From: Ruminococcus sp. | GTDB taxonomy: Bacteria; Bacillota; Clostridia; Oscillospirales; Acutalibacteraceae | Direction: 5' to 3' | Assembly (NCBI GenBank): GCA_017411835.1 | Contig: JAFQPG010000007.1 | Location: 1-64,000 of the forward strand | Length of the DNA: 64,000 nucleotides | Shown: one piece after another, positions 7,794-15,667 of the stretch | How the letters are laid out: the number at the start of each line of letters is the position of its first letter | How positions within the stretch are numbered: the first letter of the stretch is position 1 | Notes under the pieces: generated by a model | Database searches by the model: none | What the model was told of the DNA's origin: nothing | Seen by the model: only the letters and a program-made list of their open reading frames with translations | Made by a program: the position numbers and the translations under genes

Positions 7794-8572
7794 TTACTAT
7801 CCCTCTCAATCATACTGACTTTTGCGTTATCGCCGTTACCCTCGATAACAACACGCTTGCCTTTTACAAGCTCGAGCACCGCAAGGAAGGTAGCGACGAG
7901 CTCGCTTTTCTCTTTACTTGCGACAAAAAGCTCTCTATATGTAACGGTGCGTCCACGCCACAGCTTACGCATAACGTGGATAATACGCGAGCTAACCGAT
8001 ACAATCTTTTTAGAAACAATGCCTGCAAACGCTTCTCTAGGCGGTGGGAGTCGACGTTTGCCTCTGCCGACTGCGCCGATATACGCAAGTGCGATATCAT
8101 TCGGAGCGTGCACGCGGTTATATGTCAAATCAAATTCTACAGGCGACGGCTCTTTAGAATAGGTATCAAAGGACACAAGCGGTGCAAGCATTTTTGCAAC
8201 ACGTCTACATTCTTGATACTCAAGCAACTGGCCTGTCAGTTCCTTTTTAAGGTCTTCAGCCTCGTCCTCGTACTTTGGTAAAAGCATAGCGGACTTGATG
8301 TAAACAAGACGCGAAGCCATCTCCAAAAACTCGGAGGCGATGTCCATATCCTCGTCCTTCATCTTTTCAATCTGCTCCATATACTGCGAAAGCAGCTCTT
8401 CGATACAGATGTCGTAGATGTCGATTTTGTTCTTTGTAATAAGCGACAAAAGCAAATCGAGCGGGCCCTCAAATGCCTCGAATTTATAGGTCAGTCTGAG
8501 ACTTTCGTCCACGACGGTTTTGTCGTTTGTGTCGGGCAACAAAATGCTGTCGATATTCTTTTTTTCGTTCAT
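7790..8572 (-). CDS. scpA: Segregation and condensation protein A
   Basis: A 260-aa kleisin that bridges the Smc head domains. The N-terminal family signature FEGPLDLLLSLI is at about 33-44, followed by KNKIDIYDI and the conserved SEFLEMASRLVYIKSAMLLP helix. The C-terminal part is a winged helix. AGGAGGG lies before the ATG. Coupled to scpB by a 4-bp overlap. Confidence 0.95.
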   Translation of the reverse strand: MNEKKNIDSILLPDTNDKTVVDESLRLTYKFEAFEGPLDLLLSLITKNKIDIYDICIEELLSQYMEQIEKMKDEDMDIASEFLEMASRLVYIKSAMLLPKYEDEAEDLKKELTGQLLEYQECRRVAKMLAPLVSFDTYSKEPSPVEFDLTYNRVHAPNDIALAYIGAVGRGKRRLPPPREAFAGIVSKKIVSVSSRIIHVMRKLWRGRTVTYRELFVASKEKSELVATFLAVLELVKGKRVVIEGNGDNAKVSMIERDSK

Positions 8573-8607
8573 TTTGAGCCCTCCTCTCTAAATCTATCGA
8601 ATAATTG

Positions 8608-9300
8608 CTAAACTATTAATCTAAATGGTAATGAACAAATAAAGCTGATAAATTTCATAATTGCGCTTTGTAAAAAGCCAAGCGGAATGCTTAGTATCCC
8701 CGTAAACAACAGTACGATTAAAATGATAGAAAACATCTGCTGATACTGGTAAAACTTATAGACAAGTCTGTCAGGTAAAAACGCAAATAAAATCTTCGAG
8801 CCGTCTAGCGGTGGAATCGGAATAAGGTTAAACACCGCAAGCGAGCAGTTGATAACAACATAGTACTGTAAAAACATCATAACATAAGCACCGACAGTAG
8901 ACATAGCAAACGACGGTGCAAGGTACACCAAAGCGTATAAAACAAAGCCACCAGCAATTCCTGCAACGATATTTGCAAGCGGACCTGCAAGCGCTACAAT
9001 CGCCATACCGACCTTAGGGTTTTTGAAGTTTCTGTCATCAACCGGCACAGGCTTAGCCCAGCCAAAGCCAAAAAGCAAAAGGCACAGCGCACCCATATAG
9101 TCAATATGCGACATCGGGTTTAAAGACAGACGACCTCTGTATTTAATAGACGTGTCGCCGAGCTTGCTTGCAACCCACGCGTGCGCCCATTCGTGAAAAG
9201 GCAAGACCAAAAAGATAATCATCAGTATAGCAAGTATGTGGATAACTATGGAGAAAAAATCTCCCTCTCCCATAAATAAATCAATAAGTTCTCGGAACAA
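8608..9300 (-). CDS. Site-2 protease family (M50) membrane metalloprotease
   Basis: A 230-aa integral-membrane zinc protease. The zinc motif HEWAH is at 36-40, and the third ligand lies in NLIPIPPLDGSKI (Asp166). About five hydrophobic helices. Small M50 proteins of this kind without PDZ domains are common near scpA in Firmicutes; the substrate is unknown. The TTG start at 9300 is supported by GGAGG eight bases upstream. 35 bp separate it from scpA, so it is probably the first gene of that operon. Confidence 0.87.
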   Translation of the reverse strand: MFRELIDLFMGEGDFFSIVIHILAILMIIFLVLPFHEWAHAWVASKLGDTSIKYRGRLSLNPMSHIDYMGALCLLLFGFGWAKPVPVDDRNFKNPKVGMAIVALAGPLANIVAGIAGGFVLYALVYLAPSFAMSTVGAYVMMFLQYYVVINCSLAVFNLIPIPPLDGSKILFAFLPDRLVYKFYQYQQMFSIILIVLLFTGILSIPLGFLQSAIMKFISFICSLPFRLIV

Positions 9301-9404
9301 TTAATTAGCCTCCAAAATGGCAAACTGCCACATATAATTAGACATCATATATTATACAACAAGCACAAAGAAAATACAAGAGAAAAAGAAATTTGAAAAA
9401 AGGC

Positions 9405-9433
9405 TTGCTTTTTTATTTATTTTCTGTTATTAT
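9405..9433 (+). promoter_or_regulatory. SigA-type promoter of rpmB
   Basis: TTGCTT at 9405-9410, a 17-bp spacer and TATTAT at 9428-9433, about 50 bp upstream of the rpmB start. It lies in the divergent intergenic region and fits a housekeeping promoter. Confidence 0.6.
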
Positions 9434-9482
9434 AGACAAGTTCACAAAGCATTTTGTAAAACTAACAAGGAGGTGTGGGAAA

Positions 9483-9671
9483 ATGGCAAAATGTGATTTC
9501 TGTGGTAAGGATGTTAAATTCGGCATCAAGGTTTCTCACTCACACAGACGTTCTAACAGAACTTGGAAGCCAAACGTTCAGCGTGTTAAGGCTATCGTAG
9601 ACGGTTCTCCAAAGAGAGTACACGCTTGCACTCGTTGCTTACGTTCAGGTAAGGTAACAAGAGCTATCTAA
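9483..9671 (+). CDS. rpmB: Large ribosomal subunit protein bL28 (zinc-binding form)
   Basis: A 62-aa bL28 of the Cys-containing type: CDFC (4, 7) and CTRC (49, 52) make a zinc knuckle. The core KVSHSHRRSNRTWKPNVQ is typical of the family. The start at 9483 follows AAGGAGGTG; a longer in-frame ATG upstream at 9393 has no support and would fall before the promoter. It is monocistronic, with its own terminator. Confidence 0.96.
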   Translation: MAKCDFCGKDVKFGIKVSHSHRRSNRTWKPNVQRVKAIVDGSPKRVHACTRCLRSGKVTRAI

Positions 9672-9695
9672 TTGAATTTTAAATTTGAGAGTTAA

Positions 9696-9725
9696 GCCTC
9701 TAGCATTTTGCTGGAGGCTTTTTTC
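9696..9725 (+). terminator. Rho-independent terminator of rpmB
   Basis: GCCTCTAGCA pairs with TGCTGGAGGC with one wobble, around a TTT loop, and runs into TTTTTTC. It lies 25 bp past the rpmB stop. Confidence 0.88.
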
Positions 9726-9732
9726 TTTTATA

Positions 9733-9755
9733 TTAAGCGCCGATCACCGTAGCCC
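9733..9755. repeat. 23-bp inverted copy of the 13.3-kb repeat unit
   Basis: This is a perfect reverse complement of positions 13326-13348 (the unit beginning GGGCTACGGTGATCGG). Next to both copies lies T/A-rich sequence containing TTATCTATTCTC. The two copies face each other across the dockerin gene pair. Nothing else recognisable lies between 9726 and 9789. Confidence 0.85.
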
Positions 9756-9789
9756 TCTATAATAATTTATTATCTATTCTCAAAATAAA

Positions 9790-9817
9790 AACGGCAGAGT
9801 TTTTATCCTCTGCCGTT
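9790..9817 (-). terminator. Terminator of the 742-aa dockerin gene
   Basis: AACGGCAGAG and its complement form a 10-bp stem around an 8-nt loop. On the minus strand TTTTTATTTTG follows. It begins 28 bp past the stop codon. Confidence 0.85.
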
Positions 9818-9844
9818 TCTTTGTTTATAATTCTAATTTAGAAA

Positions 9845-12073
9845 TTAATCTGTAATTCCTGCAAGCTTTTTCTGGATAGCTGTTGCGTCTAATACGGTGC
9901 GCTCGCCGTCGCGGTCAAAGTCGCTTCGGTATTTTAAAACTTCGCCGTAACAAAAATTGTCGGAGTAAAGCGAATCGTAAAGCTTCTTAATTCCCGCTAA
10001 GTGACGCTGGATAGCAGTTGCGTCCATAACCGACAGCTCGTTGTCGTAGTCAGCATCTCCGATTAGCTGTGCGATATCATTTTTCAAGAAATACTGTGTA
10101 AATGCAGCGTCTTTATCGACAAAGCCTTTATCCCACGCATCTTCAAGCGAGTAGAATTTCTGCTCGTCAAAAATGTAGATACACCACGAAAATGCAGACG
10201 GGCTGTAAACAGCATACTCGTTTATGTAGTAATCATCAAACACGCCGTAAATATACTTATACTCTGAAAAACCGCTGTTGCCCCTTGCGATAAACCACTC
10301 AGGCTCAGTCTTGCCGTCTTCGTAGTAATAGTAAAGCGGGCCTGTGTACCAGTAGGAGTCTTCCTGTGTCAGATTTGCATAATCTAAAAACTCGTCTAAA
10401 TGCTTATATCTTCTGCCATGGGTATGGTCGTCGCGGATACAATCGGAAATGTCGCCGTCTTTTACATCGCCGTAGCAACCATTTCCGTAGTAATAATGCC
10501 ACTCGCCACCATACTCAACAGGTTCAGGCGATTCAAGAGAGTCGTTTTTAGACGGGTTGAGAACATAAATCAGGTTGTCAAAGTTCTCTACACCTTCCGG
10601 AAATCCGTTATAATACGAGCTGTCAGTACGGGTAGGCACATTCAAGCTTTGTCTTGCAAGGTGGTATATATCGTCGTAGTAGTTAAGTCCTTGAGTTATA
10701 CAGTTGTTAAAAAACATCATCTCTACTCCACAAGGAACATCAGCGTAGAAAATACCATCGGCATCGCCCTTTTCCATAGAATAGCCCGGATAATTGCTAG
10801 ACAAAAAGTCCTCGCCTTCCCAGAAGTAAACACCTGCTGTATCGGTATATTTATTGTACCAGTTCTCGGCATAGGTGTTGTAGAAAGGATAATTAAAATC
10901 AGTATTTTCGTCGCCTTTTTTACCGCTTTCGCCGTTTGGCATCAAGAAATAATAGCGATAGGTAGCAACGTCTTTGCCTGTTTCTTCCTCGTATTGCTCT
11001 AAAGCATCTTTGAGCGGTTGAAGAGGTTTTAGGACAAGCTCTTTCTCGTTAGTCCATCTAAGGAAAGGTCTTTTGAGATAATTAAGTTCGTCTGTTGCGT
11101 AGGCGGTGTCTTTGAGATTTGTAGTCTGCATTGTCAAATCTGCTGTGTATTGATTTTTATCGTTGTAAAAATAGATGCAGTATCTTGCGTATTCCTTAAG
11201 ATTGATTTCAGATTTATTGAGGTCGTATGTATATACGCCGTCGTTGTCGTAGTCGGTCATCAGCGCAGGAGTAGTATATGGCTGATAGTAAGGACCTCTG
11301 TCTTCGCCGTAAATCGCGCAGTAAACTTTCTCATAATCTGTCCAGCCTGTATTTGACGTGTCAAAATTAATATACAGGTTTTCGTGGTCGTGGTCGTCTC
11401 TTAAGCAGTCGTGCTCGTTGCCGTCCTTTTTGGTACCGTAACAGCCGTTGCCGTAGTAATAGTACCACTCGCCCGACTCAAGTCCCACACAACTGGTAGC
11501 ATCTTCTGACCATACGATTTTGTCAGGATCAATAACGTAAATCATATTATCAAAGCCGTCTAATCCTTCAGGGTATTCTTCGCTTTCATTAGCGTCGTAG
11601 TACTCGCTACAGATATTTACGGTTTTTCTTGCATAGAGTTGCATATTTTCATCCGAGGAATAATTTACACCGTTGTTAATGACAATTTCTGAAACAACTG
11701 TAGGTACATCTGCGTAATACACGTCGCCGCCGTCGCCATTGAGCATAGTGTAGCCAGGATATTCGGTGTCTGCTATACCACTATTTTGCCAAGCAATGCA
11801 TGGCTTATTGGCGTAATCGTTGTACCAAGATGAAACGTAATCGCCAGCCTCATAATTATTTGAGCCATCAGTAGATTTAAAGCCGTTTTTGCCGTTTGGC
11901 ATAAGGAAGAAATATCGGTTTGTTTCGACCTTTTCGCCCGTATTATGCTCGTAATTTGTAATCGCCTGAATTACTGATATCTGTCTTGTATCAGCATTTG
12001 CAACAACAGCCGATGCACTAGCAACAGAAAACAGCATAGCTAAGGTTAAAACAACCGCCAGCATCTTTTTCAT
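9845..12073 (-). CDS. Secreted dockerin protein with two ~320-aa repeat modules
   Basis: A 742-aa exported protein. Signal peptide 1-27 (cleavage after VVANA). Two homologous modules offset by about 320 residues follow: RYFFLMPNG at 53-61 and RYYFLMPNG at 373-381. Each also has a YPGY(T/S)M...YYADVP segment and a YYYGNGCYG...DC(L/I)RDDH segment. The modules are rich in Tyr, Trp, Asp and Cys, as in carbohydrate-binding folds, but I cannot assign a named family. The C-terminus (about 676-742) is a type-I dockerin with two EF-hand-like repeats (GDADYDNELSVMDATAIQ and SDFDRDGERTVLDATAIQ) that should bind cohesin. No catalytic domain recognised. Good AAGGAG start. Confidence 0.8.
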   Translation of the reverse strand: MKKMLAVVLTLAMLFSVASASAVVANADTRQISVIQAITNYEHNTGEKVETNRYFFLMPNGKNGFKSTDGSNNYEAGDYVSSWYNDYANKPCIAWQNSGIADTEYPGYTMLNGDGGDVYYADVPTVVSEIVINNGVNYSSDENMQLYARKTVNICSEYYDANESEEYPEGLDGFDNMIYVIDPDKIVWSEDATSCVGLESGEWYYYYGNGCYGTKKDGNEHDCLRDDHDHENLYINFDTSNTGWTDYEKVYCAIYGEDRGPYYQPYTTPALMTDYDNDGVYTYDLNKSEINLKEYARYCIYFYNDKNQYTADLTMQTTNLKDTAYATDELNYLKRPFLRWTNEKELVLKPLQPLKDALEQYEEETGKDVATYRYYFLMPNGESGKKGDENTDFNYPFYNTYAENWYNKYTDTAGVYFWEGEDFLSSNYPGYSMEKGDADGIFYADVPCGVEMMFFNNCITQGLNYYDDIYHLARQSLNVPTRTDSSYYNGFPEGVENFDNLIYVLNPSKNDSLESPEPVEYGGEWHYYYGNGCYGDVKDGDISDCIRDDHTHGRRYKHLDEFLDYANLTQEDSYWYTGPLYYYYEDGKTEPEWFIARGNSGFSEYKYIYGVFDDYYINEYAVYSPSAFSWCIYIFDEQKFYSLEDAWDKGFVDKDAAFTQYFLKNDIAQLIGDADYDNELSVMDATAIQRHLAGIKKLYDSLYSDNFCYGEVLKYRSDFDRDGERTVLDATAIQKKLAGITD

Positions 12074-12250
12074 AATATCAACTCCTTATAATAAATCTGT
12101 TTTAATAAATTCTTCTTTCATTAGTAAAACACTTGAACATATACTTAATGGTGCATTATATTAAAATTTTTCTACTTTTATTATACGTTCAAAGGGCGTT
12201 GTAAACAATAGATAATTTAGCTATATTTTCCTTTTGAGATTATACGCTTT
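12074..12250 (-). repeat. Upstream region duplicated at 13072-13256
   Basis: About 180 bp upstream of the 742-aa dockerin gene is nearly the same as the sequence upstream of the 225-aa dockerin gene. It runs from the ribosome binding site (AACTCCTTAT on the + strand) through ATTATACGTTCAAAGGGC to TACGCTTTGCACAA. The differences are single bases and small indels. The two genes therefore share one promoter/leader, by segmental duplication or gene conversion. Confidence 0.88.
12180..12208 (-). promoter_or_regulatory. SigA-type promoter of the 742-aa dockerin gene
   Basis: On the minus strand TTGTTT (12203-12208), a 17-bp spacer and TATAAT (12180-12185). It lies in the duplicated leader, about 107 bp from the start codon, leaving a long 5' untranslated region. 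The same promoter is at 13181-13209. Confidence 0.6.
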
Positions 12251-12291
12251 GCACAAAGCAAGGGGCTTTTCAAACAGCGCTTAATATGCAG

Positions 12292-12324
12292 AAAAAGGAC
12301 AACCGATATTTTGGGTTGTCCTTT
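12292..12324 (-). terminator. Terminator of the 225-aa dockerin gene
   Basis: AAAAAGGACAACC pairs with GGTTGTCCTTTT around an 8-nt loop, with T-runs on both sides. It lies about 70 bp past the stop of the upstream dockerin gene and before the leader of the next one. It may act in both directions. Confidence 0.8.
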
Positions 12325-12393
12325 TCCTTTTTTGGGGATTCACTTAAAGAAAAGTGGTAAAAACAAGTTGCTTTTATATTTCTTTAAAAGAAT

Positions 12394-13071
12394 TTATTCT
12401 TCAATTTGAGCGAGCTTTTTCTGGATAAAAGTTGCATCAAGAACAGAGGTTTCGCCGTCGTGGTTGATATCAGCAACATCAAAACTATCTTCGCTAAACG
12501 GGTTAATATGATTGTGCGTCATAAGATAATCGTAAATATCTGCAACATCACGCTGAATATAGGTAGCATCTATTACGCTTAATTCTCCGTCGTTATCAAC
12601 ATCGCCAAACTGCTGACCGATGTTGTTTTCTTCAAGCACCCACAGTATGTCAGGACAAAGCTCAAGTACGCTGTCTAAATTCTTCTTATTAAGTGGGATT
12701 ATGGTATCTGTCGTGCTGATATATACGTAATGACCGGTATCGTCATCAGAAGATCCGCCGATGTATTTAAATACCCTGTTTCCCACTCTTACACCAAACA
12801 CCGCTTCCCAAGGTAGTGGATAAATCTGACATTTTATAAGTACCCATTCGACGTTGCCTTGCTCGTTTTGGTGACAATATAGCTCGCTGTAAACTTCTCT
12901 ATAATAATTGACCTCATCATTAGTAATTTGACGATAATTTTCCTCTTCATATATAAACTCTAAGAATTTATCGAAGTAAAGATTTGTTTCGCTGTCTTGA
13001 GCATAAGCAGGCAAGGCAAAAATCAAAACAAGCATAACCATAGCTAATATAATACTGATTGCTTTTTTCAT
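12394..13071 (-). CDS. Small secreted dockerin protein
   Basis: A 225-aa exported protein: signal peptide 1-24 (cleavage after LPAYA), a roughly 125-residue module with no recognised family (Tyr-rich, YREVYSELY, KCQIYPLPWEAVFGVRVGN), then a C-terminal dockerin. Its two calcium-loop repeats are GDVDNDGELSVIDATYIQ and DINHDGETSVLDATFIQ, with Asp/Asn/Ser at the expected ligand positions. The leader is a copy of that of the next dockerin gene, so the two are probably co-regulated. AAGGAG precedes the ATG. Confidence 0.8.
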   Translation of the reverse strand: MKKAISIILAMVMLVLIFALPAYAQDSETNLYFDKFLEFIYEEENYRQITNDEVNYYREVYSELYCHQNEQGNVEWVLIKCQIYPLPWEAVFGVRVGNRVFKYIGGSSDDDTGHYVYISTTDTIIPLNKKNLDSVLELCPDILWVLEENNIGQQFGDVDNDGELSVIDATYIQRDVADIYDYLMTHNHINPFSEDSFDVADINHDGETSVLDATFIQKKLAQIEE

Positions 13072-13256
13072 AATATCAACTCCTTATTATTAAATTTGTT
13101 TAATAAAATTTGTTCTTTCACTAATAAAACACTTGAACATATACTAAGTGTTGCATTATGTTAAAATTTTTTCTACTTTTATTATACGTTCAAAGGGCAT
13201 TGCAAACAATAGATAATTTAGCTATATTTTCCTTTTGAGATTATACGCTTTGCACA
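13072..13256 (-). repeat. Second copy of the dockerin-gene leader
   Basis: Near-identical partner of 12074-12250, in the same orientation, holding the same promoter and ribosome binding site. The match ends around TACGCTTTGCACAA, just before the T/C-rich repeat at 13270. Confidence 0.88.
13181..13209 (-). promoter_or_regulatory. SigA-type promoter of the 225-aa dockerin gene
   Basis: On the minus strand TTGTTT (13204-13209), a 17-bp spacer and TATAAT (13181-13186), in the duplicated leader. Confidence 0.6.
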
Positions 13257-13269
13257 ATTAGGGTTGTAT

Positions 13270-13322
13270 TTATTATCTGTTCTCTGTTCTCTATTCTCTA
13301 TTTTCTATTATCTATTCTCTAT
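13270..13322. repeat. Imperfect TTCTCTATTCTCTA minisatellite
   Basis: A pyrimidine-rich tract made of 7-bp units close to TTCTCTA, with TTCTCTG and TTATCTA variants. It directly abuts the first 136-bp repeat unit. Not coding. Confidence 0.8.
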
Positions 13323-13325
13323 TGT

Positions 13326-13623
13326 GGGCTACGGTGATCGGCGCTTAAAACTATCACGCCTCGTTGCTCTGCGCTGTTCCTCGATTAACTCCTACTCACC
13401 TAACCACCCTGCAGGTGCTATGCACCTTTTGGGCAGTCCCGGTTCGTCCGTCGTTAATTCGAGGGCTACGAGCCTCAGCGCTTAAAACTATCACGCCTCA
13501 TTCACCTACGCTACTCCTCAAAAGTCCACAGTCTCACATTGATTTTTTACGTTGGCTTCGTCAAGTACAAAAATGCAGACTCGCCTTCGACTTTGTGAGG
13601 GCTACGATGATCGGTGCTTAAAA
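13326..13623. repeat. Two-and-a-bit tandem copies of a 136-137 bp repeat
   Basis: Units start with GGGCTACG at 13326, 13463 and 13599, giving periods of 137 and 136 bp. The first two share a block around CGCTTAAAACTATCACGCCT with diverged tails; the third stops after GTGCTTAAAA. Unit 1 contains the palindrome AGGTGCTATGCACCT. A perfect 23-bp inverted copy of the start of unit 1 is at 9733-9755. Short + strand reading frames here lack ribosome binding sites and follow the repeat, so I do not call genes. Possibly a non-autonomous mobile repeat family. Confidence 0.8.
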
Positions 13624-13627
13624 TAAA

Positions 13628-13660
13628 AAGACGGCACAACCGCGAAGGTTTTGCCGTCTT
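13628..13660 (-). terminator. Terminator of the P-loop protein gene
   Basis: AAGACGGCA.AACC and its complement form a long stem, followed on the minus strand by TTTTTATTTT. It starts 28 bp past the stop of the 13688-14104 gene. Confidence 0.8.
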
Positions 13661-13687
13661 ATTATGTATTTATTTCTTTTTTAGAAA

Positions 13688-14104
13688 TTAGATTTCAACG
13701 CACTCTGCTTTTAAGCCTGCCGGAAGGTCAGCCTCTGCAGATGAAATAAGCATTGTGATGTTAGCCTGAGCTTCGTTTGATAAAGCGTCGAGCTTTTCAA
13801 CGAAATCAGCGATGCCGTCAACACCCTCAGCACAAATCTTGAAGGTTGAGTCAACGAAAATGTCAGTAACGTCGTAGTTTCCAGCACAGATACCGCTGAT
13901 AAAACCTAAAAGCATATCGTAGCCTTTGATGCCGTAAACTTCTGTATCGATAAGTCTTGCTTTGTGAGTTACGTCGTAAGTAAGCTTAGCGCCTTTTTCG
14001 ATAACAACAACGTTGCCCTGAGATTTAGCGACAGCCTCGTTAGCAAGCGCGATGAGTTTTTTTGTTTTGCCTGAGCCTTTTTTACCAATAATTAATGTTA
14101 CCAT
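13688..14104 (-). CDS. Small P-loop NTPase-like protein
   Basis: A 138-aa cytoplasmic protein with a Walker A motif GKKGSGKT (about 7-14) and a possible Walker B strand DIFVDS (about 82-87). It is too short for a full motor ATPase. Small proteins like this in Clostridia are sometimes labelled PilT-like, but nothing here shows a link to pili. It follows pgi by about 35 bp with its own GGAGG site. Function unknown. Confidence 0.75.
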   Translation of the reverse strand: MVTLIIGKKGSGKTKKLIALANEAVAKSQGNVVVIEKGAKLTYDVTHKARLIDTEVYGIKGYDMLLGFISGICAGNYDVTDIFVDSTFKICAEGVDGIADFVEKLDALSNEAQANITMLISSAEADLPAGLKAECVEI

Positions 14105-14140
14105 AATTATATAGCCTCCTGTGTTTAAATTTAGAATGGA

Positions 14141-15478
14141 TTACTGTAATCTCTTCTCAAGTTCTGCCTTCTGGTCCTCGTAGCCCGGTTTGCCAAGAAG
14201 CGCAAACATATTCTTCTTGTAAGACTCTACGCCCGGCTGGTTAAACGGATTAACACCAAGAATGTAACCGGAGATAGCGCAAGCTTTCTCGAAGAAATAG
14301 ATGAGATAGCCAAGCTCAAATTCGCCCATATCGCTGAGGTTTAGTACGATATTTGGTACGCCACCGTCGTTGTGCGCGAGCACTGTGCCCTCAAATGCTT
14401 TTCTGTTGACAAAGTCCATTGTTTTACCAGAGAGGAAGTTGAGACCGTCTACGTTTTCTTCGTCTGTGCCTAAAGTGATTTCCTTTTTGCACTTGTCAAA
14501 GAGAACAACCGTCTCGAAAAGATTACGTCTTCCGTCCTGTATATACTGACCCATTGAGTGTAAGTCTGTAGAGAAAATTACACTTGCAGGGAAAATACCC
14601 TTGTTGTCTTTACCCTCGCTCTCGCCGTAGAGCTGTTTGAACCATTCGTTCATCATAGTAAAGCCAGGCTCATAAGAAACTAAAACTTCTGTTTCCTTGC
14701 CCTTGCGGTAAAGGATGTTGCGGATAGCGGCATATTTGTAGCAATCGTTTGTGTAAAGGTCTGCGTTATCAAACTCGTCCTGCGCAGCCTTTGCACCGCT
14801 CATCAACGCGTCGATATCAGCGCCTGAAACAGCGATTGGAAGCAGACCAACTGCAGTTAAAACAGAGTATCTGCCGCCTACGTCATCAGGAACTACAAAA
14901 GTCTCGTAGCCTTCCTTGTCAGCAAGCTGCTTTAGAGTTCCTCTTGCTTTGTCGGTTGTGCAGTAGATACGCTCTTTAGCGCCTTCTTTACCGTACTTTT
15001 TCTCGAGTAATTCGCGGAATACTCTAAAAGCAATAGCAGGCTCGGTTGTAGTACCTGACTTGGAAATCATATTGATAGAAACGTCCTTGCCCTCGCAGAT
15101 TTCAAGCAGTTCAGCCAAAGCTGTTGAGCTTATTGAGTTACCGGCGTAGTAAATCTGTGGGGTGTCCTTGCATAAAGCGTTGTAGTTAGGGGACTTGATA
15201 AACTCGATTGCAGCACGTGCACCAAGATATGAACCGCCGATACCGATAACGATGAATACGTCGGTGTCCTTCTTGATTTTTTCAGCCGCAGCTTTAATAC
15301 GAGCAAACTCCTCTTTGTCGTAATCAGTAGGCAATGTAAGCCAGCCGATAAAGTCGTTACCAAGACCTTCTCCAGAATGGAGAGCTTCGTGAGCAGCTTT
15401 GACCTGCGGAGCAATACCTGCGTATTCTTCTTCGCTGACAAAGCCTCTCAAGTGTTTATCACTTAGTGTTGTTGGCAT
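14141..15478 (-). CDS. pgi: Glucose-6-phosphate isomerase
   Basis: A 445-aa phosphoglucose isomerase of the short bacterial type, interconverting glucose-6-phosphate and fructose-6-phosphate in glycolysis. Two SIS domains are seen. Signatures are [17 protein letters not shown] and [15 protein letters not shown] for sugar phosphate, and [18 protein letters not shown] with the catalytic region at the C-terminus. The start at 15478 is preferred over a longer in-frame ATG 25 codons upstream because AGGAGG lies just before it. Confidence 0.95.
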   Translation of the reverse strand: MPTTLSDKHLRGFVSEEEYAGIAPQVKAAHEALHSGEGLGNDFIGWLTLPTDYDKEEFARIKAAAEKIKKDTDVFIVIGIGGSYLGARAAIEFIKSPNYNALCKDTPQIYYAGNSISSTALAELLEICEGKDVSINMISKSGTTTEPAIAFRVFRELLEKKYGKEGAKERIYCTTDKARGTLKQLADKEGYETFVVPDDVGGRYSVLTAVGLLPIAVSGADIDALMSGAKAAQDEFDNADLYTNDCYKYAAIRNILYRKGKETEVLVSYEPGFTMMNEWFKQLYGESEGKDNKGIFPASVIFSTDLHSMGQYIQDGRRNLFETVVLFDKCKKEITLGTDEENVDGLNFLSGKTMDFVNRKAFEGTVLAHNDGGVPNIVLNLSDMGEFELGYLIYFFEKACAISGYILGVNPFNQPGVESYKKNMFALLGKPGYEDQKAELEKRLQ

Positions 15479-15667
15479 TAGTGATCCTCCTTTTGATAAT
15501 TCCGTAAAAGAAATATAACCGCCTATGGTTATATTAATGGGTTTATTATACAATATATTGAGTTTTTTTGCAATAGACTTTAGCCCAACTTTAGATATTT
15601 AAAGTAACGATTTTATCGCTGAAATTTTGTGCAATCTGTCACCGCAAAAATGAATTTTCTACATAAT

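Noticed and set aside
13264..13621. Two short + strand coding frames (73 and 85 aa)
   Set aside because: They run through the minisatellite and the 136-bp repeat, lack ribosome binding sites, and resemble no protein.
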